A stretch of 64,000 nucleotides of DNA from Streptococcus sp. 116-D4 (GTDB lineage: Bacteria; Bacillota; Bacilli; Lactobacillales; Streptococcaceae): positions 1,606,001-1,670,000 of the forward strand of contig NZ_AP021887.1 in NCBI RefSeq assembly GCF_009731465.1. The letters are read 5' to 3'. Below are positions 36,673 to 46,613 of the stretch, piece by piece (position 1 is the stretch's first letter; every line of letters begins with the position of its first letter). The position numbers were made by a program, and so were the translations under genes. The notes below the pieces were generated by a model. That model made no database searches. It worked only from the letters and a program-made list of their open reading frames with translations, and was not told where the DNA came from.

Positions 36673-37071
36673 ACTATTTTATCTATTTCTAATGACTTAC
36701 TTCAGCTCCTTACTTCTTGGAAAGAACAACAAAAATATGAACTAGCAAAGTTTGGCATCATCAGTAATCCAGGACAATTTGTTTTTACATATGTCGACAC
36801 AAGAGGAAACATCAACAAACCTTTACATGCTGACTATCTAAACAATAAAATGAAAAGTATCAGAAAGCGACATAAAGAGCTGGAACATGCTACACCTCAT
36901 AAATTGCGACATACAGGTGCAACGCTTGCTAAAGAAGCAGGAATGAGCTTAGAAGCTATTTCTGAGGCTCTAACACACAGTGACACAGGAACAACACAGA
37001 TTTATGTAAATACCTCTAATGTAATTCCTATGACAGTAGGTGAATTTGCTTTAAAGTCTCTAAAACAATAA
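36673..37071 (+). pseudogene. Tyrosine recombinase, C-terminal remnant
   Basis: The frame is open from 36673 but the recognisable protein lacks its N-terminal arm and SAM-like domain and also the first catalytic Arg. What remains holds HKLRHTGATLAKEAG (the H-x-x-R pair) and LTHSDTGTTQIYVNT with the catalytic Tyr. It resembles integrases of Tn916-like elements or prophages. The gene ends 107 bases from the rpsI 3' end, a place where integrative elements are known to insert in streptococci. Confidence 0.88.
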
Positions 37072-37122
37072 GGTGAAAATAAGGTGAACTTTGAGGTAAA
37101 CTTTTTAAAAAAACACGAAAAA

Positions 37123-37151
37123 AGCACCCATAGGGTAAACCCTTGAGTGCT
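37123..37151 (-). terminator. Terminator of rplM-rpsI
   Basis: On the minus strand AGCACTC and GGGTGCT pair around a GGGT/ACCC-rich centre, followed by a six-T run. Confidence 0.8.
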
Positions 37152-37177
37152 TTGAAACGTTGATATAATCGTATTGA

Positions 37178-37570
37178 TTAACGTTTTGAGAATTGTGAAG
37201 CTTTACGAGCTTTCTTAAGACCTGGTTTCTTACGTTCAACTTTACGTGAGTCACGTGTAAGAAGTCCTGCGCGTTTCAATGAATCGCGGAAGTCTGGGTC
37301 TACTTGAAGAAGGGCACGAGCGATACCGTGACGGATAGCTCCTGATTGACCAGCGTATCCACCACCTACAACGTTAACGAAAACGTCGTATGAACCTGCA
37401 GTTGAAGTAACTGCGAATGGTTGGTTGATTACAAGACGAAGGTCAGCGTGTGGAATGTACTCTTCAACATCTTTTTTGTTAACAGTGATTTTACCAGTTC
37501 CTGGAACAAGGCGAACGCGTGCAACAGCGTTTTTACGACGTCCAGTACCTGCATATTGTGCTTGTGACAT
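37178..37570 (-). CDS. rpsI: 30S ribosomal protein S9
   Basis: 130 residues with the conserved [19 protein letters not shown] start and the basic [12 protein letters not shown] end that reaches the P site. 18 bases after rplM in the standard L13-S9 operon. The 3' end may serve as an attachment site for the element represented by the integrase remnant downstream. Confidence 0.98.
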   Translation of the reverse strand: MSQAQYAGTGRRKNAVARVRLVPGTGKITVNKKDVEEYIPHADLRLVINQPFAVTSTAGSYDVFVNVVGGGYAGQSGAIRHGIARALLQVDPDFRDSLKRAGLLTRDSRKVERKKPGLKKARKASQFSKR

Positions 37571-37588
37571 ACTTTATTGTTCCTTTCC

Positions 37589-38035
37589 TTAGATAAGTCC
37601 TGAAATATCAAGAACTTCTGGTTGTTGTGCAGCGTGAGTGTGCTCAGCTCCAACAAATACTTTCAACTTCATACCTTGAGCGCGTCCAAGAGTATTGTGT
37701 GGAAGCATACCTTTAACTGATTTCTCGATCAAACGTACTGCATTTTTAGAACGAAGTTCACCTGCAGAGATTTGTTTCAATCCACCTGGGTGGTTTGAGT
37801 GAGTGTAATAGATTTTATCAGTTGCTTTTTTACCAGTCAATTTAACTTTTTCAGCATTGATAACAATCACAAAGTCACCTGTATCAGTGTGTGGTGTAAA
37901 TGTTGGTTTGTTTTTTCCGCGAAGTACGCTAGCAACTACTGCAGAAAGACGTCCAAGTGGTACATCAGTTGCGTCAACTACGTACCATTTACGTTCAACT
38001 TGGCCTGGTTTAGCCATAAATGTTGTTTTGTTCAT
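37589..38035 (-). CDS. rplM: 50S ribosomal protein L13
   Basis: 148 residues beginning [18 protein letters not shown], typical of L13. AGGAG lies 7 bases before the ATG. First gene of the rplM-rpsI operon, preceded by an L13-type autoregulatory leader. Confidence 0.98.
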   Translation of the reverse strand: MNKTTFMAKPGQVERKWYVVDATDVPLGRLSAVVASVLRGKNKPTFTPHTDTGDFVIVINAEKVKLTGKKATDKIYYTHSNHPGGLKQISAGELRSKNAVRLIEKSVKGMLPHNTLGRAQGMKLKVFVGAEHTHAAQQPEVLDISGLI

Positions 38036-38148
38036 GATTTCTCCTATATATAGTTCGATTTTTGTTTACGGTGATGGGTGTTCCTTCCCATCGAAAAGTA
38101 TTTGGAAGGTTCCGGGGCCTTTCAAATGGGGTAAACAATACCGCCTAC
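38036..38148 (-). ncRNA. Ribosomal protein L13 leader
   Basis: The 5' leader of rplM is rich in pairing segments: GATGGGAAGGAACACCCATC forms a hairpin and GAAAGGCCCCGGAACCTTCC another. This matches the Firmicute L13 leader family, in which L13 binds its own mRNA. Assignment is by position and pattern. Confidence 0.7.
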
Positions 38149-38149
38149 T

Positions 38150-38179
38150 ATCATACCAAATTTTACCCCAAAAAGTCAA
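38150..38179 (-). promoter_or_regulatory. rplM-rpsI promoter
   Basis: -35 TTGACT (38174-38179), 18-base spacer, -10 TATGAT (38150-38155) on the minus strand. Confidence 0.7.
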
Positions 38180-38227
38180 TAGATATGAAAAATATTTTTC
38201 TAAATTCCACTCTTTTTGTCTCTAGAA

Positions 38228-38247
38228 AACCTCGCTTTCGCGAGGTT
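38228..38247 (-). terminator. Terminator of the ABC exporter operon
   Basis: AACCTCGC and GCGAGGTT form a perfect 8-bp stem with a GAAA loop, four bases past the permease stop. Confidence 0.82.
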
Positions 38248-38250
38248 CTT

Positions 38251-39450
38251 CTATTTATAAGATAAGGCACGTTTAAAGGTTTTCCAAGGACCTAAATCAT
38301 CTGTCTGCAGAACGAGACTAGCATACATACGCCCGATGAAGATTGTTGCTGTTACTGCAAAAACAATCGTAATCGCAAGCGAAATCCATGCTTCTAACCC
38401 ATTTGCATAGCCATTAATGGCTCTAAATGGCATAAAGAAGGTCGAAATGAAAGGAATGTAGGAACCAATTTTCAGAACTAGATTGTCACCAGCAGCACCT
38501 AAAGAAGTCACACCGACAAACCCTGCTATAATCAAGATCATCAATGGCGACAAAGCCTTTCCTGCATCCTCAGGACGAGAAACCATGGAACCTAGGAAGG
38601 CAGCTAAGACGACGTACATAAAGAGACTGACCAAAATAAAGAGTAAGGTATTCAGTGAGAATGCATCTCCCAAGTGATCCAAAATACCAGACTGAGCCAA
38701 GAATGGCAAATCTTTAAAGAGGAGAATGGCAGCAAGTCCACCCACAACGTAAATGCCAATATGGGTCAAAATCACCAGAAGCAGAGCCAGCATGCGAGCG
38801 TAGAAATAATGACTAGCTCGGATACTAGAGAAGACCACCTCCATAATTTTGGTTCCTTTCTCACTGGCTACTTCCTGAGCTGTTACACCCGCATAGGTAA
38901 TCAAGATCATATAAAGAAAGAATCCTAAGGCTCCTGCTGCCATGGTTTGAATAAACTTTTTATTTTCCTTAGCTTCATCAATCTTTTCTGTGAATTGAAC
39001 CGTTTGAGCCAAGCGTTTTTCCTGTTCCTGAGACAAATTTGCTTCTGAACGATTGAGTTGGGATTGGAGTTCATTCAACTTAGAGGTCACTGCTAACTTA
39101 ATTCCACTCTCTAGTGAGGTTTCACCATGATAGACGGCCTTGATGACGCTGTCCTCTTGGTCGACGGTTAGGTAACCCTTGATTTTCTCATCCTTGATAG
39201 CAGTTTGGGCACTGGCTTCATCCTTATAATCAAAGTTGATACCATTAGTACCCTTGAGCCCTTCTTCCACAGATGGCACTGTTGTTACTACTGCTATCTT
39301 GCTATTCTTGGCCATAGAAGACCCTTGGAGGTAGCCAATTCCTACAGATAAGGCTAAAAAGAGGAACGGCGAAATCACCATAAAGAAGAAACTCCACGAT
39401 TTGACATGTCGAAGATAGGTTTCCTTGATTACAACCCACATATTTCTCAT
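38251..39450 (-). CDS. ABC-2 type exporter permease (NatB-like)
   Basis: 399 residues: an N-terminal span (about 20-40), a large extracytoplasmic loop to about 170, then five or six spans. This is the layout of the NatB/YhaP group of ABC-2 permeases (sodium or drug/peptide efflux). It starts inside the ATPase stop (ATGA). Substrate unknown. Confidence 0.88.
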   Translation of the reverse strand: MRNMWVVIKETYLRHVKSWSFFFMVISPFLFLALSVGIGYLQGSSMAKNSKIAVVTTVPSVEEGLKGTNGINFDYKDEASAQTAIKDEKIKGYLTVDQEDSVIKAVYHGETSLESGIKLAVTSKLNELQSQLNRSEANLSQEQEKRLAQTVQFTEKIDEAKENKKFIQTMAAGALGFFLYMILITYAGVTAQEVASEKGTKIMEVVFSSIRASHYFYARMLALLLVILTHIGIYVVGGLAAILLFKDLPFLAQSGILDHLGDAFSLNTLLFILVSLFMYVVLAAFLGSMVSRPEDAGKALSPLMILIIAGFVGVTSLGAAGDNLVLKIGSYIPFISTFFMPFRAINGYANGLEAWISLAITIVFAVTATIFIGRMYASLVLQTDDLGPWKTFKRALSYK

Positions 39451-40340
39451 ACTTCCACCCCTGATTCTAGTTTAAAGATTTCATCGATTGTTGGCGCTTG
39501 CTGGTCAAAGGTTGCGATATATTGCCCCTGAGTCAAGATTGGGAAGAGTTCCCTTCCAGCGCTCTCGTCCTCCAAGATCAATTTCCAACTGCCTTGCTTG
39601 GTCAAGCTCACCTGTTTGACATGAGGAAGGTTTTCCAATTCTTCCTTGCTGCATTCACTTGAAACAAAGAGACGCGTTTTGCCGTATTGATTGCGGACAT
39701 CCTGGACCGGCCCATGCAAGACTACATGACCATCTCGAATCATCAGAATATCATCACAAAGTTCCTCAACATTGGTCATGACATGGTCAGAAAAGATAAT
39801 GGTTGCTCCGCGCTCTTTTTCCTGAAAAATGACTTGCTTGAGCAATTCTGTATTGACCGGATCCAATCCACTGAAAGGCTCATCCAAGATAATCAAGTCT
39901 GGCTCATGAATCAGAGTAATGATGAGCTGAATCTTCTGCTGATTTCCTTTTGACAGACTCTTAATTTTATCTGTCAGCTTTCCTTTCACTTCCAACCTCT
40001 TCATCCATTGAGGGAGTTTTTCCTTAATTTCCTTGGCATCCATGCCTTTTAGCGTCGCCAAATAGCGAACTTGTTCAAGGACTGTCAATTTAGGCATGAG
40101 ACTGCGTTCTTCAGGCAGATAGCCAATCCGAGCGTAGGTCTCTTGACGAATCTCCTGACCATCTAGACTGATTTCTCCTTGGTATTCTAAAAACTTCAAA
40201 ATACTGTGGAAAATCGTTGTCTTCCCAGCACCGTTTTTCCCGACTAATCCCAAAATACGACCTGATCGCGCTTGAAAGTCAATGCCAAACAAAACTTGCT
40301 TGGGTCCAAAACTTTTCTCTAGACTTCTTACTTCTAGCAT
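39447..40340 (-). CDS. ABC transporter ATPase (NatA-like)
   Basis: 297 residues with Walker [13 protein letters not shown], signature LSKGNQQK, Walker B LIILDEPFSGLDP and H-loop FSDHVMT. The C-terminal tail past 220 is the type seen in exporters. Paired with the downstream permease in a two-gene operon. Confidence 0.93.
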   Translation of the reverse strand: MLEVRSLEKSFGPKQVLFGIDFQARSGRILGLVGKNGAGKTTIFHSILKFLEYQGEISLDGQEIRQETYARIGYLPEERSLMPKLTVLEQVRYLATLKGMDAKEIKEKLPQWMKRLEVKGKLTDKIKSLSKGNQQKIQLIITLIHEPDLIILDEPFSGLDPVNTELLKQVIFQEKERGATIIFSDHVMTNVEELCDDILMIRDGHVVLHGPVQDVRNQYGKTRLFVSSECSKEELENLPHVKQVSLTKQGSWKLILEDESAGRELFPILTQGQYIATFDQQAPTIDEIFKLESGVEV

Positions 40341-40580
40341 CTTTCACCTCCGAAATTTCTTTCACTTATTATACTCCTTTTTGATAGCCTTTACAATATT
40401 TTTTGTCCATTTTTATAAAACTATCGCTGTGTAAAATATGACCTGGAGCGTTTTTAGTGATAAATCCATTATACAGTAGTAAACTCCAATTTATCACCTC
40501 CGATCCTCAACTGTCGATTTTTGATCCTGAATTGTTACTACTAATCTTTATCATCCTGCCTAGCTTATCATGCTATTTTA

Positions 40581-40589
40581 TGGTATAGT
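40581..40589 (+). promoter_or_regulatory. Extended -10 for the hydrolase gene
   Basis: TGG-TATAGT, 40 bases before the ATG. The remaining intergenic sequence from 40341 shows no further recognisable element. Confidence 0.5.
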
Positions 40590-40628
40590 TTTGATAGACT
40601 ATAGATTAGCATCGGCAAGGAATCTGAT

Positions 40629-41534
40629 ATGAAAAAAAGACTTAAACTCGAACCAAACAACAATAACTTAATCATTTGGGAAGCTGAACAGCCAAAAGCC
40701 ATTCTTCAGCTTGTACATGGAATGGTAGAGTACGTGGAACGATATGAAGAATTTGCTCTAGCCATGAATAAAGAAGGCTTTACGGTTATCGGTCATGATC
40801 ATCTTGGCCATGGCTATACTGCTCAAAATTCAAGTCAACTCGGAGTCTTTCCTGAATCTTCCGAGGAACTCATCGATGATATTGAAAGAGTGACTTCTTT
40901 TATTCAAGAAAGCTATCCAGAATGTCCAATCGTCCTTCTAGGGCATTCTATGGGTTCTCTTATGTGTCGCTATTATGTAGCTAAGCGAAAACCACCTATC
41001 AATGCCTTGATTATCATGGCGACTGGTCAACAACCTCAATTTCTAACTCGATTTGCTCTCATCCTAACAGAGTGCATCCGACTTATAAGAGGGAATAAAC
41101 ACCGTAGTAAACTTCTAACCTACCTGTCCACTGACAGTTTTAACCGTAGCATAAAAAATCCTAAAACATCCGTAGATTGGCTCTCAAAAAATGAAGAATC
41201 TAACCAAGCTTATCTGAAGGATCCATTCTGTCAATTCATCCCTACTATTCCTATGTACAGTTCCATTTTTTACTTTTCTAATCAAGTAGCTAGTAAGCAA
41301 GTAATCGATGAGATTCCGGCTCAACTCCCCATTCTCGTTATTTCAGGACAAGAAGACCCTCTGGGAGAAAATGGTAAAGGTATAGAAAGATTTGTAAAAC
41401 TCCTAAAGGCTTCACATTCGAAAGTAAACCTTCGATTAGTTGAAGATGCTCGTCACGAAATTCTGAACGAAATCAATCGACAAGATACTTACCACTTCTT
41501 AGCTGATTGGATGACAAAAAATATCGATGTCTGA
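40629..41534 (+). CDS. Alpha/beta hydrolase, monoacylglycerol lipase/lysophospholipase type
   Basis: 301 residues of the serine-aminopeptidase S33 / Hydrolase_4 fold. Nucleophile S107 in GHSMGS, D243 in SGQEDPLG and H276 in DARHEIL make the triad; HGMVEY forms the oxyanion loop and GHDHLGHG is typical of monoacylglycerol lipases. No signal peptide, so cytoplasmic. Monocistronic. Exact substrate unproven. Confidence 0.9.
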   Translation: MKKRLKLEPNNNNLIIWEAEQPKAILQLVHGMVEYVERYEEFALAMNKEGFTVIGHDHLGHGYTAQNSSQLGVFPESSEELIDDIERVTSFIQESYPECPIVLLGHSMGSLMCRYYVAKRKPPINALIIMATGQQPQFLTRFALILTECIRLIRGNKHRSKLLTYLSTDSFNRSIKNPKTSVDWLSKNEESNQAYLKDPFCQFIPTIPMYSSIFYFSNQVASKQVIDEIPAQLPILVISGQEDPLGENGKGIERFVKLLKASHSKVNLRLVEDARHEILNEINRQDTYHFLADWMTKNIDV

Positions 41535-41583
41535 TTTTCTTGCAACAGTATTAAAAAGGAGTATTTCCCCGTCAATTTGATTC

Positions 41584-41614
41584 AATCATCAGGCTAAAGC
41601 TTGATGATTTTTTG
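41584..41614 (+). terminator. Terminator of the hydrolase gene
   Basis: AATCATCAGGCT (41584-41595) and AGCTTGATGATT (41598-41609) pair over 12 bases with one wobble, then a T-run. Confidence 0.85.
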
Positions 41615-41622
41615 TACTAAAA

Positions 41623-41644
41623 AATCCACCCCTAGGGATGGATT
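41623..41644 (-). terminator. Terminator of pheS-GNAT-pheT
   Basis: AATCCATCCC and GGGGTGGATT pair on the minus strand around TA and are followed by TTTT; nine bases past the pheT stop. Confidence 0.85.
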
Positions 41645-41652
41645 ATAGACTG

Positions 41653-44058
41653 TTAACGCACTTCTGCATTAACTTTTTCTTCGAGAGATGCTTGGATTTT
41701 TTCCATATAGCGTGCGACTTCTTCGTCCGTTAAGCTATCTTCCGGATTTTGGAAGGTCAAGCTATAAGCCATTGACTTCATACCTAGTCCCAATTTCTCG
41801 CCTGAGAAGACGTCAAAAAGTTTAATATCTGTCAAACGTTTCACACCGGCAGCTTGGATAGCATCAACTACATCTTGGTGAGTCACTTCTGCTTTCAAGA
41901 GAAGAGCAATATCACGGCTGACTGCTGGGAATTTCGTGATTTCCACAAATGGAGCGGCTGGCTGAAGCGCTGCTTCGATAGCTGAAAGGTTGATTTCAGC
42001 TACATACGTTTCTGGAATATCGTAAGCCTTAGCAGTGACTGGATGCACTTGCCCAAGGAAACCAAGAACTTGGTCACCGAGTGAAATCACGGCTGTACGT
42101 CCTGGGTGAAGGCTAGCGATTTCAGAGGTTGCTGTATAGCTCACTTCTAGTCCCAAGCGAGCAAAGAGAGCTTCAAGGATTCCCTTGGCATAAAAGAAAT
42201 CAACCGGAACTGCTGCTGTTTGGAAATCTTTTTCAGCGACTAAACCTGTCAATGCAAAGGCAAAGCTGTTAATTTCATTTGGCAAGTCCTCTTTTGGATT
42301 GCCAGTTTGTTCAAAGACTTTTCCAATCTCATAAAGAGCCAAGTCTTTGTTCTTACGCGCTACGTTATAAGCTACGGTATCCAAAATACCTGAAACCATA
42401 TTTTGACGGAGGACTGAACGGTCCACAGTCATTGGCCACATGAGCTCCGTTAAGTTGCTTGGCTGAATCGTAAACTCAACTGCTTTTTCAGGAGTTGTCA
42501 GAGCATAAGTAATGATTTCAGTTAATCCTGCTCCTTCGGCAATGGTACGAACTTGACGGCGCAATTTTTGTGTCGCTGTTAATTCACCGGCCGTCCCATC
42601 ATCTTTTGGAAGACTAGTTGGCAAGCGGTCATAACCATAGATACGAGCGATTTCTTCAAAGAGGTCTGCTTCGATAGTGATATCCCAACGGCGACGTGGT
42701 ACGCTGACTGTGAAGGCTTCTGCATTTCCAGAAAGGCCAAAGCCAAGACGACGGAAGACGTCTTCTACATCAGCGTAGGAAAGCTCCGTACCAAGGACAC
42801 GGTTAACGTCCGCAAGAGTTGAAGAAACTTCCACATCAGAGGTATCAAGCTCACCCGCTGAAACGATTCCCTTACGCACTGTCGCACCAGCCAATTCAGC
42901 AATCATACTTGCTGCTGCATCAAGGGCTTCATTAACGGTTGCCACGTTGATTCCTTTTTCAAAGCGAGAAGATGATTCTGAACGAAGGTTGAGGCGACCG
43001 CTAGTCTTACGGATTGACTTTCCGTTGAAGACTGCAGCTTCAAGGACGACACGACTAGATTTCTCAGAGATTTCTGTTGCTTGCCCACCCATAACACCTG
43101 CAAGGGCTACTGGCTTGTCAGCCACAGTAATGACTAAGTCATTTGTTTCCAAGTCACGTTCTTCACCATCTAAAGTCACCAATTTTTCACCAGCACGCGC
43201 TTCACGTACACGGATGTCACTCCCTTCAAAGGTATCCAAGTCAAAGGCGTGCATTGGTTGACCAAAGTAGAGCAGGATGTAGTTGGTCACGTCCACTACG
43301 TTGTTAATAGGACGGATACCTTCATTCATAAGAAGATTTTGCAACCATTGTGGACTTGGTGCGATGGTCACATTATCCAAGATACGAGCAGCATAGTAAG
43401 GCGCCTTGTCTGTCTCAATGCCCACAGAAAGAGCATCTGCTGCAGCTTGGTCTGTTTCTGTTAAAGTAAATTCTTTAAAGTTAACTGCCTTGTCATAGAT
43501 GGCTGCTACTTCATGCGCTACCCCACGCATAGAAAGAGCATCCGCACGGTTGGGTGTGATAGAAAGTTCGATGATTTCATCATCCAAGTCTAGATAGGAG
43601 AAAACTTCCTCACCTGGAACGGCATTTTCTGGCAAGATTTGGATGCCATCTGCAAATTCTTTCGGTACAACTGAGTCAGAAATTCCCAATTCACCAAGTG
43701 AACAGATCATTCCAAGTGACTCAAGACCGCGGATTTTCCCTTTTTTGATCTTGTAATTGTCAGCGATGCGAGCTCCTGGAAGAGCCACCATAACCTTGAT
43801 ACCAGAACGCACATTCGGTGCACCACAGACGATTTGACGGGCTTCTTCTTCGCCAACGTTAACCTGACAAACATGAAGGTGAGTTTCTGGCACATCTTCG
43901 CAGGACAAGACCTCACCGACGACAATTTTTGAGAGACCAGCTGCCGGTGATTCGACACCTTCTACCTCAATCCCTGTAGTTGACATTTTTTCAGCCAACT
44001 CTTGTGATGGCACATCAATGTCCACCAATTCTTTTAACCATTTATAAGATACAAGCAT
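41653..44058 (-). CDS. pheT: Phenylalanyl-tRNA synthetase beta subunit
   Basis: 801 residues. Domain order: N-terminal B1 and tRNA-binding (EMAP/OB) domain, B3/B4 editing domain, B5 DNA-binding-like fold, inactive synthetase-like core, and C-terminal anticodon-binding FDX-ACB domain (PVDF..., ISRDIALLL). Forms the alpha2beta2 enzyme with PheS. The gene is separated from pheS by a GNAT gene, but shares the T-box controlled transcript. Confidence 0.97.
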   Translation of the reverse strand: MLVSYKWLKELVDIDVPSQELAEKMSTTGIEVEGVESPAAGLSKIVVGEVLSCEDVPETHLHVCQVNVGEEEARQIVCGAPNVRSGIKVMVALPGARIADNYKIKKGKIRGLESLGMICSLGELGISDSVVPKEFADGIQILPENAVPGEEVFSYLDLDDEIIELSITPNRADALSMRGVAHEVAAIYDKAVNFKEFTLTETDQAAADALSVGIETDKAPYYAARILDNVTIAPSPQWLQNLLMNEGIRPINNVVDVTNYILLYFGQPMHAFDLDTFEGSDIRVREARAGEKLVTLDGEERDLETNDLVITVADKPVALAGVMGGQATEISEKSSRVVLEAAVFNGKSIRKTSGRLNLRSESSSRFEKGINVATVNEALDAAASMIAELAGATVRKGIVSAGELDTSDVEVSSTLADVNRVLGTELSYADVEDVFRRLGFGLSGNAEAFTVSVPRRRWDITIEADLFEEIARIYGYDRLPTSLPKDDGTAGELTATQKLRRQVRTIAEGAGLTEIITYALTTPEKAVEFTIQPSNLTELMWPMTVDRSVLRQNMVSGILDTVAYNVARKNKDLALYEIGKVFEQTGNPKEDLPNEINSFAFALTGLVAEKDFQTAAVPVDFFYAKGILEALFARLGLEVSYTATSEIASLHPGRTAVISLGDQVLGFLGQVHPVTAKAYDIPETYVAEINLSAIEAALQPAAPFVEITKFPAVSRDIALLLKAEVTHQDVVDAIQAAGVKRLTDIKLFDVFSGEKLGLGMKSMAYSLTFQNPEDSLTDEEVARYMEKIQASLEEKVNAEVR

Positions 44059-44134
44059 AATTTAGTTCTCCAGAATGACAGTTGTCACTCTAGTTCTTTT
44101 CCTTTCCTATCATTTCAATAGAAGAATCCTCTTC

Positions 44135-44644
44135 TTACCTTAATTTCTTTCTCAGTAACCAATCCGTATCTACTTTTTGACCAACCATAAAATGATGTTG
44201 GCTAAATTTTTCAAAACCATATCGATTATAAAATGCTTGAGCTTTTGTATTATGCTCCCAAACACCTAGCCAAGCCCAGGAAAAACTATTTTTTCTAGCA
44301 AGTTCAAGAGCGAATTCAAACAGTTGCTTACCTAGTCCAAATCCTTGGAATTTTTGTAGCACATAGAGGCGTTGAATTTCAAAAGCATTCTCTAATTCTC
44401 TCTCAGTTTGAGCATTTCCCCAGTTGACTTTGAGAAAACCAGCTATCTCCTCTTCATGTATAATGAAAAAGGTTTCGGAGTCAGGATTTTCCAACTCAGT
44501 TGCCAAAACTCTCAGACTATAAGCCTCTTCAAAGTATTCCTGTAACTGCTCTTCTGTATTATCATGAGCAAATGTTTCACGAAAGGTTTGTTTGGCTATT
44601 TTAGCCAACACCTCAACATCTGCCATTTCTACTTTTCTAATCAT
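44135..44644 (-). CDS. GNAT-family N-acetyltransferase
   Basis: 169 residues with the acetyl-CoA loop in YVLQKFQGFGLGKQLFEFAL (Q/R-x-x-G-x-G/A pattern). Lodged between pheS and pheT: its ATG overlaps the pheS TAA by one base. The acetylated substrate is unknown; a spermidine/spermine- or peptide-type acceptor is possible but unproven. Confidence 0.9.
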   Translation of the reverse strand: MIRKVEMADVEVLAKIAKQTFRETFAHDNTEEQLQEYFEEAYSLRVLATELENPDSETFFIIHEEEIAGFLKVNWGNAQTERELENAFEIQRLYVLQKFQGFGLGKQLFEFALELARKNSFSWAWLGVWEHNTKAQAFYNRYGFEKFSQHHFMVGQKVDTDWLLRKKLR

Positions 44645-45690
44645 TATTTAAACTGTTCTGAGAAGCGGACATCCCCTTGGTAGAATCCACGAATATCGTT
44701 GATTCCGTAACGGAGCATAGCTACACGTTCTTGACCTAGACCAAAGGCAAAGCCAGAGTAAACAGTCGCATCGATGCCACTCATTTCAAGGACACGTGGA
44801 TGAACCATACCGGCACCCATAATTTCGATCCAACCAGTTTTCTTACATACGTTACAGCCTTCTCCGCCACACTTGAAGCAGGAAACATCCACTTCAACAG
44901 ATGGCTCTGTGAATGGGAAATAAGATGGACGCAGACGGATCTGACGCTCTTCACCGAACATCTTTTGGACAATCAACTGAAGGGTTCCTTGAAGGTCTGC
45001 CATGGAAATATTCTTCCCAACAACCAAGCCTTCAATTTGATGGAACTGGTGACTGTGGGTTGCATCGTCCGTGTCACGACGGAAGACACGCCCTGGCGAG
45101 ATCATCTTCAAAGGACCTTTTGAAAAATCATGGGCATCCATAGCACGCGCCTGCACAGGAGATGTATGAGTACGGAGCAAGATCTCTTCTGTGATATAGA
45201 AAGTATCCTGCATATCACGGGCAGGGTGGTCTTTTGGAAGATTCATGCGTTCAAAGTTGTAGTAGTCTTGCTCTACTTCAAAACCATCCACGACTTGGTA
45301 ACCCATCCCGATAAAGATATCTTCGATTTCTTCACTCGTTTGTGTCAAAACGTGACGGTGACCCGTCGCAACTGGACGACCTGGAAGTGTCACATCGATG
45401 CTCTCGCTAGCCAGTTGAGCAGCGACTTTCTTTTCTTCCAAGAGTTTAGCTGCTTCTTCAAAAGCAGCTGTCAAGACATCACGAGCTTCATTGACGTGCT
45501 TCCCAATGATTGGACGCATCTCAGCAGAAACATCTTTCATCCCTTTAAGAATCTCCGTAAGCGAACCCTTTTTACCAAGGACTGAGACACGCAAATCTTG
45601 CAGCTCTTTTTCTTTTTCAGCAGAAATCTGCTTCAAGCTAGCTAGCGTTTCTTCACGAAGCGCTTTTAATTGTTCTTCAATAGTTGACAT
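44644..45690 (-). CDS. pheS: Phenylalanyl-tRNA synthetase alpha subunit
   Basis: 348 residues. The start at 45690 is fixed by GGAGGAATT before the ATG and gives [14 protein letters not shown]; a longer frame runs back into the T-box. N-terminal coiled coil binds tRNA; class II catalytic core follows with motif 2 ([25 protein letters not shown]) and motif 3 ([18 protein letters not shown]). Confidence 0.97.
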   Translation of the reverse strand: MSTIEEQLKALREETLASLKQISAEKEKELQDLRVSVLGKKGSLTEILKGMKDVSAEMRPIIGKHVNEARDVLTAAFEEAAKLLEEKKVAAQLASESIDVTLPGRPVATGHRHVLTQTSEEIEDIFIGMGYQVVDGFEVEQDYYNFERMNLPKDHPARDMQDTFYITEEILLRTHTSPVQARAMDAHDFSKGPLKMISPGRVFRRDTDDATHSHQFHQIEGLVVGKNISMADLQGTLQLIVQKMFGEERQIRLRPSYFPFTEPSVEVDVSCFKCGGEGCNVCKKTGWIEIMGAGMVHPRVLEMSGIDATVYSGFAFGLGQERVAMLRYGINDIRGFYQGDVRFSEQFK

Positions 45691-45725
45691 AATTCCTCCA
45701 TCAGTCGCTCGTAGATAAAAAGAAA

Positions 45726-45920
45726 ACCACATGCCAAAAACTCCACTCGGAGCGTTGACACGCGGTACCATCCGTTTTTATCTGACAAGTCAGACCTTTA
45801 TTTCTGAATCCATAGGCAAGTGAATTCACCCAACTTTCATATAGAGAGCTTGCAGTCACGGCTCTCCTCCCTGATATACTTCCCTTGAGTTACTAGTCTT
45901 GCAGATTCCTATTCAATTAC
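45726..45920 (-). ncRNA. T-box leader of pheS
   Basis: Minus strand shows the T-box TGGTACCGCG (45761-45770), whose TGGT can pair with the tRNA ACCA end, stem I-like AGGGAGGAGAGCCGTGA, and a terminator hairpin CTCC-GAGT-GGAG before TTTTT (45726-45742). A TTC in GTGAATTCAC may be the Phe specifier. It sits directly before pheS, so uncharged tRNA-Phe should switch on the operon. Confidence 0.85.
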
Positions 45921-45925
45921 TACTT

Positions 45926-45954
45926 AGTTTATCAGATTTTTACCATTCTTGCAA
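45926..45954 (-). promoter_or_regulatory. pheS operon promoter
   Basis: -35 TTGCAA (45949-45954), 17-base spacer, -10 TAAACT (45926-45931). It begins 8 bases from the stop codon of the PAP2 gene. Confidence 0.6.
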
Positions 45955-45962
45955 GACCTATC

Positions 45963-46613
45963 TCACTTCTGCTTGCCTTTAAATCGCCATTGGAAGCGGA
46001 GCTTATCATAGAAGGGAAATTCGATAAACAGGACTCCCAAACCCACACAGAGACTGGCAAGGACATCTGATGGATAATGAACTCCCAGATAGACCCTTGA
46101 TACCAGTACACTGACTAGGTAGAGACCGAGGACGATTTGCACGATTTTTCTCCAGACCGGATCTTTCATCCGCTGACTAAGAATCACAATCAGAGAACCG
46201 ACCATCAAGGTTACAGCCAGAGAATGGCCACTTGGAAAAGAAAATCCCTTCTCCTCAACCAAGTGTAAAATAGCTGGTCGTGGACGCTGGTAGATATTTT
46301 TAAAGGTCACGATTAAAAGACCTGCCAAAGCCAGATTTCCCAGCATGAAGAAACTTTCTATCTTCCATCGCTTACGATAAAAAAGAAAGGCTGCGATGAC
46401 AACCCAAGTGATAATCACTGGGATATCAATCAGGCGTGTGATGGCTCGGAAAAGAATAGTCAAGTAATCTGGCAAGTCTCCTCGCACAGCCGTCTGAATC
46501 GGTTGGTCAAAACCGACCAGCGTTTCAGGATAAAATTTGACCATGTAGCCAAGAATAACGAAAAGTAAAAGGGCAAAAGAGCCCTTCATTAAAAATGTTT
46601 GTTTATCTTTCAT
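45963..46613 (-). CDS. PAP2-family membrane phosphatase
   Basis: 216 residues, about six spans, with the three phosphatase motifs KNIYQRPRP, PSGHS and SRVYLGVHYPSDV. Likely a lipid phosphatase such as undecaprenyl-diphosphate or phosphatidylglycerol-phosphate phosphatase. Its start overlaps the ribU stop by 11 bases, so it is expressed under the FMN riboswitch, an odd pairing. Second undecaprenyl-PP phosphatase candidate in the window besides uppP. Confidence 0.9.
   Translation of the reverse strand: MKDKQTFLMKGSFALLLFVILGYMVKFYPETLVGFDQPIQTAVRGDLPDYLTILFRAITRLIDIPVIITWVVIAAFLFYRKRWKIESFFMLGNLALAGLLIVTFKNIYQRPRPAILHLVEEKGFSFPSGHSLAVTLMVGSLIVILSQRMKDPVWRKIVQIVLGLYLVSVLVSRVYLGVHYPSDVLASLCVGLGVLFIEFPFYDKLRFQWRFKGKQK

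Noticed and set aside
45130..45585. Plus-strand ORF of 151 codons
   Set aside because: Antisense shadow of pheS.
45691..45771. N-terminal extension of PheS
   Set aside because: It translates the T-box terminator region; the ATG at 45690 has GGAGG.
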